A program made the translations under genes and the position numbers. Below are positions 1 through 6,636 of a stretch of DNA of 12,352 nt, one piece after another (the first letter of the stretch is position 1; each line of letters begins with the position of its first letter). Below the pieces are notes generated by a model, which was not told the DNA's origin, did not search any database, and worked only from the letters and a program-made list of their open reading frames with translations. The DNA comes from Clostridia bacterium (GTDB taxonomy: Bacteria; Bacillota; Clostridia; CAKSNL01; HGM11501), in the NCBI GenBank assembly GCA_017390225.1, contig JAFPCL010000164.1, positions 1-12,352 of the forward strand, written 5' to 3'.

Positions 1-26
1 ATCCGGGAAAATATATTTTTTATCAT
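1..26 (-). CDS. Possible start of a divergent gene, cut by the left edge
   Basis: On the minus strand an ATG lies at 26-24. It is preceded by GAGG (38-35) at an 8-base spacing, and the frame stays open to the window edge, reading MIKNIFSR. A -10-like TATGAT lies on the same strand at 69-64, but no -35 box stands at a proper distance. Only eight codons are visible, so neither function nor reality can be judged. If real, the first 377 bases are a divergent intergenic region. It could equally be chance in A/T-rich DNA. Confidence 0.2.
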
Positions 27-195
27 TACCTATACCTCATTTTCTACATTGTGTTGTATTTGTATCATAAAAGAATGTGAATGAAAGACGCGAAAAATTA
101 AGATAGGGAAAGCATGGTGCGCACGAGGTCATGATACGTTTGGGAAAAATATTCTATGTATTGTCAAGGCACAAAACGGGTTCAGTCAAAGAAGA

Positions 196-229
196 GCATT
201 TAAAGAGTTAATAAAAAACCTTTAAATGC
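196..229. repeat. Perfect 10-bp inverted repeat (stem-loop) upstream of metY
   Basis: GCATTTAAAG (196-205) pairs perfectly with CTTTAAATGC (220-229) across a 14-base loop. It is not followed by a T tract on the + strand (AAAATTTTC follows), so it is not a typical intrinsic terminator in that direction. It could be an operator-like dyad, an mRNA leader structure, or a chance product of A/T-rich sequence. No regulator is encoded in the window. Confidence 0.5.
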
Positions 230-285
230 CAAAATTTTCATTCAAAACCATGCTTTTGTAAAAGGAGTATAACATAAAAAATAAA

Positions 286-321
286 AAAAAGCAAGTAATT
301 TCCTAAAAAAACTTGCTTTTT
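286..321 (+). terminator. Terminator-like hairpin just upstream of the metY promoter
   Basis: AAAAAGCAAGT (286-296) pairs perfectly with ACTTGCTTTTT (311-321) over a 14-base loop. The stem is flanked by A residues on the left and ends in a T tract on the right, as in a possibly bidirectional intrinsic terminator. The G/C core of the stem is short (GCAAG/CTTGC), so its strength is uncertain. The metY -35 box lies within its 3' arm, so it would stop read-through from the left without affecting transcripts that start at the metY promoter. Confidence 0.5.
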
Positions 322-341
322 GCAGATAGATGGTATATAAT
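313..341 (+). promoter_or_regulatory. Probable sigma-A type promoter of metY
   Basis: A perfect -10 box TATAAT lies at 336-341, and TTGCTT at 313-318 is a partial -35 box at the ideal 17-base spacing. Transcription would start near 348-350, giving a leader of about 28-30 bases before the ATG at 378. The -35 overlaps the 3' arm of the hairpin at 286-321. The -10 lies downstream of the alternative ATG at 330, which argues against that start. No other strong promoter is visible downstream, so it may drive the whole gene series. Confidence 0.55.
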
Positions 342-377
342 ATAAGATACATAAATTTTGAAAAGGAAGCGATATTC

Positions 378-1643
378 ATGAAAAAAGAAACCTTATGCGT
401 ACAAGCCGGCTACACGCCGCAAAACGGAGAACCGCGCGTACTTCCGATTGTTCAAAGCACGACATATAAATACGACAATTCCGAGCAGGTCGGCAAGCTG
501 TTCGACTTAGAAGCAGACGGTTATTTCTACACCCGTTTGGCAAATCCCACCTGCACGGGTCCCGAAGAAAAAATTGCCGCTCTGGAGGGCGGCGTCGGTG
601 CAATGCTCACGGCTTCCGGTCAGTCCGCAACGCAGATTTCCGTTATGAACCTTTGCTCCAGCGGCGATCATATGATCTGCTCCGCCGCAGTTTATGGCGG
701 CACATTTAATCTCTTTGATGTGACGCTTCGCCGCATGGGCATTGATGTGACCTTTGTAGATCCCGGCATTTCCGAAGAGGATTTAGCTGCCGAAATCCGT
801 GAGAACACCCGTTTGATTTTCGGTGAAACTCTTGCCAACCCTGCCCTTCGTATGCTGGATATCGAAATGTTTGCCCGTGTGGCACACAATGCCGGTATTC
901 CTCTTATCGTGGACAACACGTTCCCCACGCCCGTTTTGTGCCGTCCCATTGATTTCGGTGCAGACATCGTGGTGCACTCCACCAGTAAATATTTAGACGG
1001 TCATGCCGTATCTTTGGGTGGTGTCATCATCGACAGCGGTAACTTTGATTGGAACAATGGCAAATTCCCCGGTCTTTCCGAGCCGGACGAATCCTATCAC
1101 GGGGTTGTCTACACCGAACGCTTCGGCAAAATGGCATATATCGTCAAAGCCCGTGTGCAGCTGATGCGTGATTTGGGCTGCATGGCTTCTCCCATGAATG
1201 CATTCCTTCTCAATCTCGGTATGGAAACCTTGCATCTGCGCATGGAGCGCCACAGTGAAAATGCCATGAAAGTCGCAGAATATCTGGAAAAGCATCCGAA
1301 GGTTTTAGAAGTTTCCTATCCCGGTCTTGCTTCCTCCTCCGAGTATGCTTTGGCACAGAAATACATGAAGGACGGTCAGTCCGGCGTGCTCTCCTTCCGT
1401 GTGAAGGGCGGCAGAGAAAAGGCAGAAGCTTTTATGAACAGCTTAAAGCTGGCTAAAATCGTCGTGCACGTTGCCGATGCACGCACGGGGGTTCTGCATC
1501 CTGCCAGCACCACCCATCGCCAGATGAGCGACGAACAGCTTTTGGCTTGCGGCATCTATCCTGATATGCTTCGCTTCTCCGTGGGTATCGAAAACGTGGA
1601 AGATATCATTGCCGACGTGGAACAGGCACTGGCAAATCTGTAA
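378..1643 (+). CDS. metY: O-acetylhomoserine sulfhydrylase (PLP-dependent, Cys/Met metabolism family)
   Basis: Cytoplasmic PLP enzyme of 421 aa, the normal family length. It makes homocysteine (with sulfide) or methionine (with methanethiol) from O-acetylhomoserine. Visible family marks are YTRLANPT (51-58, phosphate-binding Tyr and Arg), SGQSA (80-84), VDNTF (178-182, Asp179 facing the pyridine nitrogen) and STSKYLDGH (201-209, Lys204 forming the Schiff base). HPASTTHRQ (374-382) is typical of the sulfhydrylase branch rather than cystathionine gamma-synthase; methionine gamma-lyase is a less likely alternative. The start at 378 is chosen because GGAAG (365-369) stands 8 bases upstream and the promoter -10 lies after the in-frame ATG at 330. 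The next gene follows after 10 bases. Coupling of a methionine gene to wall and isoprenoid genes is not an obvious functional grouping. Confidence 0.92.
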   Translation: MKKETLCVQAGYTPQNGEPRVLPIVQSTTYKYDNSEQVGKLFDLEADGYFYTRLANPTCTGPEEKIAALEGGVGAMLTASGQSATQISVMNLCSSGDHMICSAAVYGGTFNLFDVTLRRMGIDVTFVDPGISEEDLAAEIRENTRLIFGETLANPALRMLDIEMFARVAHNAGIPLIVDNTFPTPVLCRPIDFGADIVVHSTSKYLDGHAVSLGGVIIDSGNFDWNNGKFPGLSEPDESYHGVVYTERFGKMAYIVKARVQLMRDLGCMASPMNAFLLNLGMETLHLRMERHSENAMKVAEYLEKHPKVLEVSYPGLASSSEYALAQKYMKDGQSGVLSFRVKGGREKAEAFMNSLKLAKIVVHVADARTGVLHPASTTHRQMSDEQLLACGIYPDMLRFSVGIENVEDIIADVEQALANL

Positions 1644-1653
1644 GGAGAAACCT

Positions 1654-2211
1654 ATGAACAGACAAGGCAATCTGATCTTAAAGCTTTTAGGTGACCGTGT
1701 GCTTTTTATCGTGGCATCTTTTATCTTTTTGATTCCTTTGACATCCATGATGACCTGGCTTTTTCCCTGGAATCGGGAAACGATGGTATGGGTATACACG
1801 ATTTTCGGCAGTATTCCGTATCTGTCGATTCTCTATCTGGATATGTGGCTCTACGGCAAATGGGAAAAGCATGAGCCGAATGTGCCCCTGATGCTAAAAA
1901 AGCTTGCCTTCAATGAAAGCGGCGTTGTGCTGATGCTGATTCTGATGGCAGTTTTGGGCAATATGCAAAATGTCTTGGGCGCATTTTTATCCAAGGCGGC
2001 ATATATTATCGTGACCGGACCTTTCTCTGCCGCACAGCTTCTGATGCTGATGGCAGAGGTGAACTATACATTGCCGTGGTTCTGGTGGGTTGCACCGCTT
2101 GTTCTGGAAATCGCTGTGGCACTGATTGGCTATTTCTTAGGCAGACGGGAATGTATTCCCATGAACTATGTACGGAAAAAATTAGGGCTTTCCCTGATTG
2201 ATCGCAAGTAA
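1654..2211 (+). CDS. Multi-spanning membrane protein of unknown function
   Basis: A 185-aa protein that I do not recognise. It has four or five hydrophobic segments, at about residues 16-38, 43-66, 90-112, 114-136 and 141-163. A hydrophilic loop near 67-88 (GKWEKHEPN...KK) and a basic tail (RRECIPMNYVRKK, 164-176) suggest a cytoplasmic C-terminus. No catalytic or binding motif is evident. The start is fixed by TAAGGAG (1641-1647), which overlaps the metY stop codon, so it is probably translated from the same message as metY. It is followed by a 51-base gap, the largest in the series. A link to sulfur or methionine transport would be guesswork: the segment count is low for a permease and no transporter signature is seen. 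Confidence 0.75.
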   Translation: MNRQGNLILKLLGDRVLFIVASFIFLIPLTSMMTWLFPWNRETMVWVYTIFGSIPYLSILYLDMWLYGKWEKHEPNVPLMLKKLAFNESGVVLMLILMAVLGNMQNVLGAFLSKAAYIIVTGPFSAAQLLMLMAEVNYTLPWFWWVAPLVLEIAVALIGYFLGRRECIPMNYVRKKLGLSLIDRK

Positions 2212-2221
2212 AAGGGTATAA

Positions 2222-2310
2222 GGACAAGACACATACGCATAGGCTTTTTCGAGGTGAGAATTTTGAAAAAGACGTGGATATGGTTAACCGTGACGGCATG
2301 TGTCTTGTCC
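2222..2310 (+). promoter_or_regulatory. Nested inverted repeat enclosing the cwlD ribosome-binding site
   Basis: GGACAAGACACAT (2222-2234) is the exact reverse complement of ATGTGTCTTGTCC (2298-2310), a 13-bp stem enclosing 63 bases. Inside it, CTTTTTC (2244-2250) pairs with GAAAAAG (2265-2271), placing the SD sequence GAGGTGAG in a 14-base loop with the TTG start at the edge of the stem. The 5' arm is in the intergenic gap and the 3' arm codes for residues 12-16 of CwlD. Such a fold in the mRNA could modulate CwlD translation. The pairing is seen directly; the regulatory role is inference. Confidence 0.45.
2251..2258 (+). promoter_or_regulatory. SD sequence that decides the cwlD TTG start
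   Basis: GAGGTGAG matches the extended anti-SD complement (GGAGGTGA). Its core GAGG ends 8 bases before TTG at 2263, an optimal distance. The alternative GTG at 2254 is part of this SD itself and has only a weak AGG (2241-2243) upstream, so TTG is preferred. Confidence 0.65.
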
Positions 2311-2979
2311 CTCAGTCTGTTTTTACGGCTTTTTGCCGCACCCGGCGTGGGACGGATTATTGTGATTGATCCGGGACACGGCGGCTTCGATGGCGGCACC
2401 CAAGGGGCAGTCGCATTGGAAAAAGATTTAAATTTAAAGGTGGCAACAAGCCTGAAAAAAGCACTGGAAAAACGGGGCTACTTCGTCGTGATGACAAGAG
2501 AAGAAGATGTGGCACTGAAAACCGTCGGCGAACAGCTCAGCACGAAAAAATCCGATATGCGGGAGCGGCTCGTGCGGATCAATGCCTCGGGCGGCGCGCT
2601 TCTCATATCGGTGCATATGAATCATTTTTCCGAGAGCAAGTATAAAGGCGCACAGGTGTTTTACAACAAGGAAGGACGGGAAGCGGCACTTTTGATGCAA
2701 GAAGGCCTTCGAAAGATGAATCCGTCCAACACCAGAGAGGCAAAGCAGGCCGACGGTGATTTGTATCTTTTAAGCCATGCAAAGATGCCCGCTTGCCTTT
2801 TGGAGTGCGGCTTTTTATCCAATCCCGAAGAAGAAAAACTTTTAATGGACGCCACCTATCGTGACCTTCTGGTGCAGACGGTGGCAAGTGCCGTGGATGC
2901 CTGGTCGGATGGGTTGCGTGAGCGGCACGGAAAGGAAATAACCTATGGCAAAAGCAAAAACCGTGTTTTTGTGCAATGA
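2263..2979 (+). CDS. cwlD: N-acetylmuramoyl-L-alanine amidase, CwlD type
   Basis: Zinc amidase (Amidase_3 family) that cleaves the bond between N-acetylmuramic acid and the stem peptide. CwlD in spore-formers prepares cortex peptidoglycan for muramic-delta-lactam formation. The product is 238 aa from TTG, matching the size of known CwlD. Residues 5-27 form a hydrophobic signal or anchor segment, so the enzyme acts outside the membrane. The Zn and catalytic residues are all present: His39 in DPGHGG, Glu53 in ALEKDLNL, His118 in SVHMN and Glu181 in ECGFLSN. No separate wall-binding domain follows. The last 35 bases overlap radA, implying coupled translation. Assignment to CwlD rather than another short Amidase_3 enzyme rests on length, the N-terminal anchor and the lack of extra domains. 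Sporulation itself is not shown by the window. Confidence 0.85.
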   Translation: MKKTWIWLTVTACVLSLSLFLRLFAAPGVGRIIVIDPGHGGFDGGTQGAVALEKDLNLKVATSLKKALEKRGYFVVMTREEDVALKTVGEQLSTKKSDMRERLVRINASGGALLISVHMNHFSESKYKGAQVFYNKEGREAALLMQEGLRKMNPSNTREAKQADGDLYLLSHAKMPACLLECGFLSNPEEEKLLMDATYRDLLVQTVASAVDAWSDGLRERHGKEITYGKSKNRVFVQ

Positions 2980-4312
2980 ATGTGGCGAAACGTCGCCCAA
3001 ATGGATGGGGCGTTGCCCCGGTTGCGGTGCATGGAATACGATGGTGGAAGAGCGCGTGCACGAAGCCCCCAAGGGAAGAAGTGCCGCTATCGGCTTCACG
3101 GGCAGTAAGCCCTTGAAACTCAATGAGGTTTCAACCACACAGAAAGAGCGGGTCTCCACCGGTGTGGGCGAGCTGGACACGGTGCTCGGCGGCGGTATGC
3201 TTCCCGGTTCTTTGGTGCTCATCGGCGGTGAGCCGGGCATCGGAAAATCCACCCTTCTTTTGATGATTTGCGAAAAGCTGGGGCAAAACGGCACGGTTCT
3301 TTATGTGTCCGGCGAAGAATCCCAGGAGCAGATTAAAATGCGGGCGGACCGCCTGAAAGTCACCAACGAAAACGTGTATTTACTGACGGAAACGAATATA
3401 ACCAATATTTTGGAGAATATAGAAGCCACCAAGCCCTTTGCGGTCATTATCGACTCGGTGCAGACCATGTACACCGAAGATGTGCAAAGTGCCCCGGGCA
3501 GTGTCAGCCAGGTGCGAGAAGTGACCATGCAGTTGATGCGCCTTGCCAAGGAAACGGGCATCACTGTATTTCTGGTGGGGCACGTGACCAAGGACGGCAA
3601 TGTGGCAGGCCCTCGTGTGCTGGAGCACATGGTGGATTGTATGCTGTATTTTGAAGGCGACAGAAACCGCGGCTTTCGGAAACTGCGTGCGGTGAAAAAC
3701 CGCTTCGGCGGCACCAATGAAGTCGGCATCTTTGAAATGACGGATCGGGGGCTGGCGGAAGTTCCTAATCCTTCGGCAGTGCTTTTGCAGGATATGCCCG
3801 AGGATGCTTCCGGCTCTGCCATTGTGTGTCTTTTGGAAGGGTCGCGTCCGATTCTGTCCGAGGTGCAGGCACTGGTGAGCAAAACAGGCTTCGGGATTCC
3901 CCGTCGAACGGCAGACGGTTTTGACCATAATCGATTAAGCCTTCTCATTGCCGTGATTGAAAAAAGACTCAGAATCAGTCTTTCGGAGCATGATGTTTAT
4001 ATCAACGTGGTAGGCGGTATGCGCATCGACGACACCTCGGCGGATTTAGCCGTGATTTGCGCCCTTTTGTCGGGGCTTTTCGATGTTCCCATGCCTTCCG
4101 ACACCGTGATTTTCGGGGAAGTCGGTCTTTCCGGCGAGGTGCGCCGCGTCAAAGGTGAAGACCTGCGGCTCAAGGAAATCGGAAAGCTTGGCTTTTCCAA
4201 GTGTATTCTGCCCAAGGGAGAAAAGCGGCAGACAGAGCTTTCTTTGTGTGAAATTAAAAAAATTATGGAATTGCCCTTGGCAAATAAGGGTAGAAGAGGA
4301 GATCATTCATGA
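2945..4312 (+). CDS. radA: DNA repair protein RadA (Sms)
   Basis: Cytoplasmic RecA-like ATPase of 455 aa, the usual length. It helps process recombination intermediates and drives branch migration. Domains in order: a C4 zinc finger (Cys10, Cys13, Cys24, Cys27); the ATPase core with Walker A GGEPGIGKST (94-103, Lys101) and Walker B ending at Asp170 (VIIDS); the RadA-specific KNRFG motif (251-255); and a C-terminal Lon-protease-like domain (about 345-445). In this family the Lon-like domain acts as a scaffold rather than a protease. The ATG at 2945 has AAGGA (2932-2936) at 8 bases and starts inside the end of cwlD. The stop overlaps the next start as ATGA (4309-4312). All key motifs are intact and nothing looks unusual. 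Confidence 0.97.
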   Translation: MAKAKTVFLCNECGETSPKWMGRCPGCGAWNTMVEERVHEAPKGRSAAIGFTGSKPLKLNEVSTTQKERVSTGVGELDTVLGGGMLPGSLVLIGGEPGIGKSTLLLMICEKLGQNGTVLYVSGEESQEQIKMRADRLKVTNENVYLLTETNITNILENIEATKPFAVIIDSVQTMYTEDVQSAPGSVSQVREVTMQLMRLAKETGITVFLVGHVTKDGNVAGPRVLEHMVDCMLYFEGDRNRGFRKLRAVKNRFGGTNEVGIFEMTDRGLAEVPNPSAVLLQDMPEDASGSAIVCLLEGSRPILSEVQALVSKTGFGIPRRTADGFDHNRLSLLIAVIEKRLRISLSEHDVYINVVGGMRIDDTSADLAVICALLSGLFDVPMPSDTVIFGEVGLSGEVRRVKGEDLRLKEIGKLGFSKCILPKGEKRQTELSLCEIKKIMELPLANKGRRGDHS

Positions 4313-5076
4313 GCGAAGTAGTCATTGACGGTCTTAAAATTCAATATGTGGATGTGGGCGAGGGTAGCCCCGTGCTTCTTCTGCACGGCTGGCTTGCCAA
4401 TAAAGAGAGCATGGCACCAATCTACAATCAGTTGTCCCGCGATTTTCGCTGTATTGCCCTTGATTTTCCGGGTATGGGCGGAAGCGAGGAGCAAAAAACG
4501 CCCTGGTGCTGTGACGACTATGCGGATTTTGTGGAAGCTTTCATGCAAAAGCTCGATATTAAAAATCCCATCGGCATCGGCCATTCCAACGGCGGTCGAG
4601 TGCTTTTGAAAATGGCATCGAGAAAAGAAGGGCTCTTTTCCAAGCTCCTTCTCATCGATGCGGCAGGTATTCGCCCGAAACATTCCGCCAAGTGGTATGT
4701 GAAGGTGTATACTGCCAAAGCCGCCAAAGCGGTGCTCGGCTTGCCGCTCATCAATAAAACGGGGCTTTTGGAGAAACTGCAGAACCGTGTCGGTTCGGCA
4801 GACTACAGAAACAGCTCTGAAATCCTCAAGAAAACCATGTCACGCCTCATTGAAGAGGATTTGACGGAGCAGATTTCCGCCATCCATGTGCCCACACTTT
4901 TGGTGTGGGGCGAAAAAGACACGGCAACGCCTCTGTCTGATGCGTATGTCATGGAGAAAAAAATATCCAATGCCGGTGTAGCGGTCATTCCGGGTGCCGG
5001 GCATTTCAGCTATTTGGAGGGCGCGGCGCAGTTTGCCGCCATTATGGATGTTTATTTCAAGGAGGATAAAAAATGA
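4309..5076 (+). CDS. Alpha/beta-fold hydrolase, substrate unknown
   Basis: Cytoplasmic 255-aa serine hydrolase with a complete predicted triad: Ser93 in GHSNGG (91-96), Asp204 in WGEKDTATP (200-208) and His232 in GAGHFSYLE (229-237). HGW (26-28) probably provides the oxyanion-hole region. A cap of about residues 121-190 (Lys-rich, helical) separates the two halves of the fold. There is no signal peptide. GAGGAG (4296-4301) stands 7 bases before the ATG, which overlaps the radA stop as ATGA. Its own stop overlaps the start of the MurF-like gene. The tight coupling to MurF-like and Ddl genes suggests a role in envelope precursor metabolism, but esterase, lipase-like or peptidase activity cannot be told apart from sequence. 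Confidence 0.85.
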   Translation: MSEVVIDGLKIQYVDVGEGSPVLLLHGWLANKESMAPIYNQLSRDFRCIALDFPGMGGSEEQKTPWCCDDYADFVEAFMQKLDIKNPIGIGHSNGGRVLLKMASRKEGLFSKLLLIDAAGIRPKHSAKWYVKVYTAKAAKAVLGLPLINKTGLLEKLQNRVGSADYRNSSEILKKTMSRLIEEDLTEQISAIHVPTLLVWGEKDTATPLSDAYVMEKKISNAGVAVIPGAGHFSYLEGAAQFAAIMDVYFKEDKK

Positions 5077-6620
5077 TCTATATATTCTCTGCCGTTGCCG
5101 TGGTGGCATACTGGCTGTATCTGGGCTTTCGCACGGTGCATTTCGTGCATATGCTCCAGCTCAATTCTTATCGAAACGAGCGGTTTTTCGGATGGGTAAA
5201 GAAAAACAAAATTATCTCTTTTGCCTGTATAGTGCCGCTTATTTCCTATATCGGGCTTTTATTAAATGCTTACTGGATGCTGGGGGCATTGGCGGTTTTA
5301 TATCTTCTTTTGCCGTCGGTGCGCGATCGCCGTCCGAAGAAAAAGCCCTTTGTGAACACAGCACGCACCAAAAGACTCTTTTTCACGCTGTGGGTGTTGT
5401 CATGGATTCCCTGTGCGGCGGCTATTTTCCGTATGGAGCTTGCCCCTGTCGCCTTTGTGGTGTTTGACTGCTTGCTGGCATTTATCGTGATGCTGGGCAA
5501 TCTTTTGAATCAGCCCATCGAAAAGGCGGTAGCAGGTCGTTATATCCGTGATGCAAAGAACATTTTGAAGCATTCGAAAAAACTCACCGTGATTGGTATC
5601 ACGGGGAGCTTCGGGAAAACCGGCACAAAGCATATTTTGCATCGTATTCTATCGCAAAAATTCAATGTGTGCATGACACCGGGGAGCTTCAACACCCCCA
5701 TGGGTGTAGTGCGCACCATTCGTGAGAACTTGCGTGCCACCGACGAAATTTTTATTGCGGAGATGGGCGCGAAAAATGTCGGAGATATTAAGGAAATCTG
5801 CGATATTGTGCACCCGAAGCACGGCATGATCACCGCCATCGGGGAACAGCATCTGGAAACCTTCAAATCCATTGAAAATATCATCAAAACCAAATGGGAG
5901 CTGGCAGACAGTGTGCTGGCGGCAGACGGTATGCTCTTTGTCAACGGAGACAACAGCTATCTTGCCGATAAAGATAAAAAAGCCATCACCTACGGCACGG
6001 ACAAAAAGGCAAGCTTTCGTGCTGAGGATATTCAATCGGGGCCCGAGGGGCAAAGCTTTGTGTTTGTAACGCCCGATGGTGCATCCATCCGCTTGCAGAC
6101 CAAGCTTTTAGGCAGAGCCAACGTCATCAACATCACCGGCTGTGCCGCACTTTCCTATCGCATGGGCGTGTCTTTGGAGCAAATCGCCGCCGCTGTGCGG
6201 TCACTGCCGCCCACACAGCACCGTCTGGAGCTTCTGCGGCATGACCGCTACTGGGTCATCGATGATGCCTACAACAGCAATCCCCAAGGTGCCGCCATGG
6301 CATTGGAAGTTTTGGCATCCTTTGATATGCTTCGCATTTTGGTCACCCCGGGTATGGTAGAGCTGGGCGAAAAGCAGGACGAGCTGAATTTCGCTTTCGG
6401 GGCACAAGCGGCAAGCGCCGCCGATATCATCATTTTGGTGGGCGAAAAGCAGGCAGAACCGATTGCCGCAGGCGTGAGAAGCAAGGGCTTTTCCGAGGAT
6501 AAACTCCATATCGTGAAAACCATCGGCGATGCTTTCACGCTTTTGGATAAAATCGCATACGAACAAGAGAAAAAACCGGTGGTTCTTTTAGAGAACGATT
6601 TGCCGGATAACTATTTATAA
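5073..6620 (+). CDS. Membrane-anchored Mur ligase, MurF-like
   Basis: A 515-aa ATP-dependent amide ligase of the Mur family. MurF adds D-Ala-D-Ala to UDP-MurNAc-tripeptide. Residues 1-150 hold about five hydrophobic segments (2-20, 48-64, 66-82, 101-119, 123-145) in place of the usual soluble first domain. The ligase core follows: P-loop GITGSFGKTGTK (175-186), AEMGAKNVGDI (229-239), a likely carbamylated Lys274 in KTKWEL, QHRLELL (382-388) and DDAYNSNPQG (397-406), the last being characteristic of MurF. The protein ends in LLENDLPDNYL, where classical MurF has a KGSR-type segment. AAGGAGG (5059-5065) at 7 bases is a strong SD, and the start overlaps the hydrolase stop. The ddl gene follows after 16 bases, which supports D-Ala-D-Ala as substrate. 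It may be the cell's only MurF or a specialised paralogue, so no symbol is given. Confidence 0.8.
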   Translation: MIYIFSAVAVVAYWLYLGFRTVHFVHMLQLNSYRNERFFGWVKKNKIISFACIVPLISYIGLLLNAYWMLGALAVLYLLLPSVRDRRPKKKPFVNTARTKRLFFTLWVLSWIPCAAAIFRMELAPVAFVVFDCLLAFIVMLGNLLNQPIEKAVAGRYIRDAKNILKHSKKLTVIGITGSFGKTGTKHILHRILSQKFNVCMTPGSFNTPMGVVRTIRENLRATDEIFIAEMGAKNVGDIKEICDIVHPKHGMITAIGEQHLETFKSIENIIKTKWELADSVLAADGMLFVNGDNSYLADKDKKAITYGTDKKASFRAEDIQSGPEGQSFVFVTPDGASIRLQTKLLGRANVINITGCAALSYRMGVSLEQIAAAVRSLPPTQHRLELLRHDRYWVIDDAYNSNPQGAAMALEVLASFDMLRILVTPGMVELGEKQDELNFAFGAQAASAADIIILVGEKQAEPIAAGVRSKGFSEDKLHIVKTIGDAFTLLDKIAYEQEKKPVVLLENDLPDNYL

Positions 6621-6636
6621 GAAAGAAGGAAAACAC

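Larger units (their letters stand above)
27..377. other. A/T-rich intergenic and leader region before metY
   Basis: No convincing gene is present on either strand. The base composition is far more A/T-rich than the genes that follow. It contains two stem-loops (196-229 and 286-321), an SD-like AAAGGAG at 261-267 with no ATG, GTG or TTG at a usable distance, and the metY promoter (313-341). I see no SAM riboswitch (S-box) core and no T-box GGUGG-type element, so a classical methionine riboswitch is not supported. For 27-195 I can name nothing beyond a short palindrome GTGCGCAC at 117-124. Confidence 0.6.

Noticed and set aside
1..84. Open + strand frame from the left edge to TGA at 82-84, possible tail of an upstream gene
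   Set aside because: Only 27 codons, A/T-rich, with an odd hydrophobic and Cys-rich composition; composition is like the rest of the non-coding stretch.
162..167. Perfect TTGACA on the minus strand, a possible -35 for a divergent gene
   Set aside because: No -10-like hexamer is found 15-18 bases downstream on that strand; the nearest, TATCAT, is 25 bases away.
330..377. Alternative ATG at 330 giving metY 16 extra residues
   Set aside because: The promoter -10 TATAAT (336-341) lies after it, the added residues do not resemble the family N-terminus, and GGAAG at 365-369 fits the ATG at 378.
1..377. SAM riboswitch or T-box in the metY leader
   Set aside because: No S-box core, k-turn or T-box sequence is visible, and the likely leader from the promoter at 313-341 is only about 30 bases.
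2194..2222. Possible internal promoter before cwlD (CTGATT, 17 bases, TATAAG)
   Set aside because: The -35 matches only three of six consensus bases; not strong enough to list as a feature.
2603..3061. Minus-strand open frame of 152 codons across the cwlD-radA junction
   Set aside because: It lies opposite two clearly real genes, with His/Arg/Pro-rich composition typical of antisense frames, and no recognisable domain.
3301..3948. Minus-strand open frame of 215 codons inside radA
   Set aside because: Antisense to a fully conserved RadA coding region; Ser/Arg/Thr-rich with no motif.
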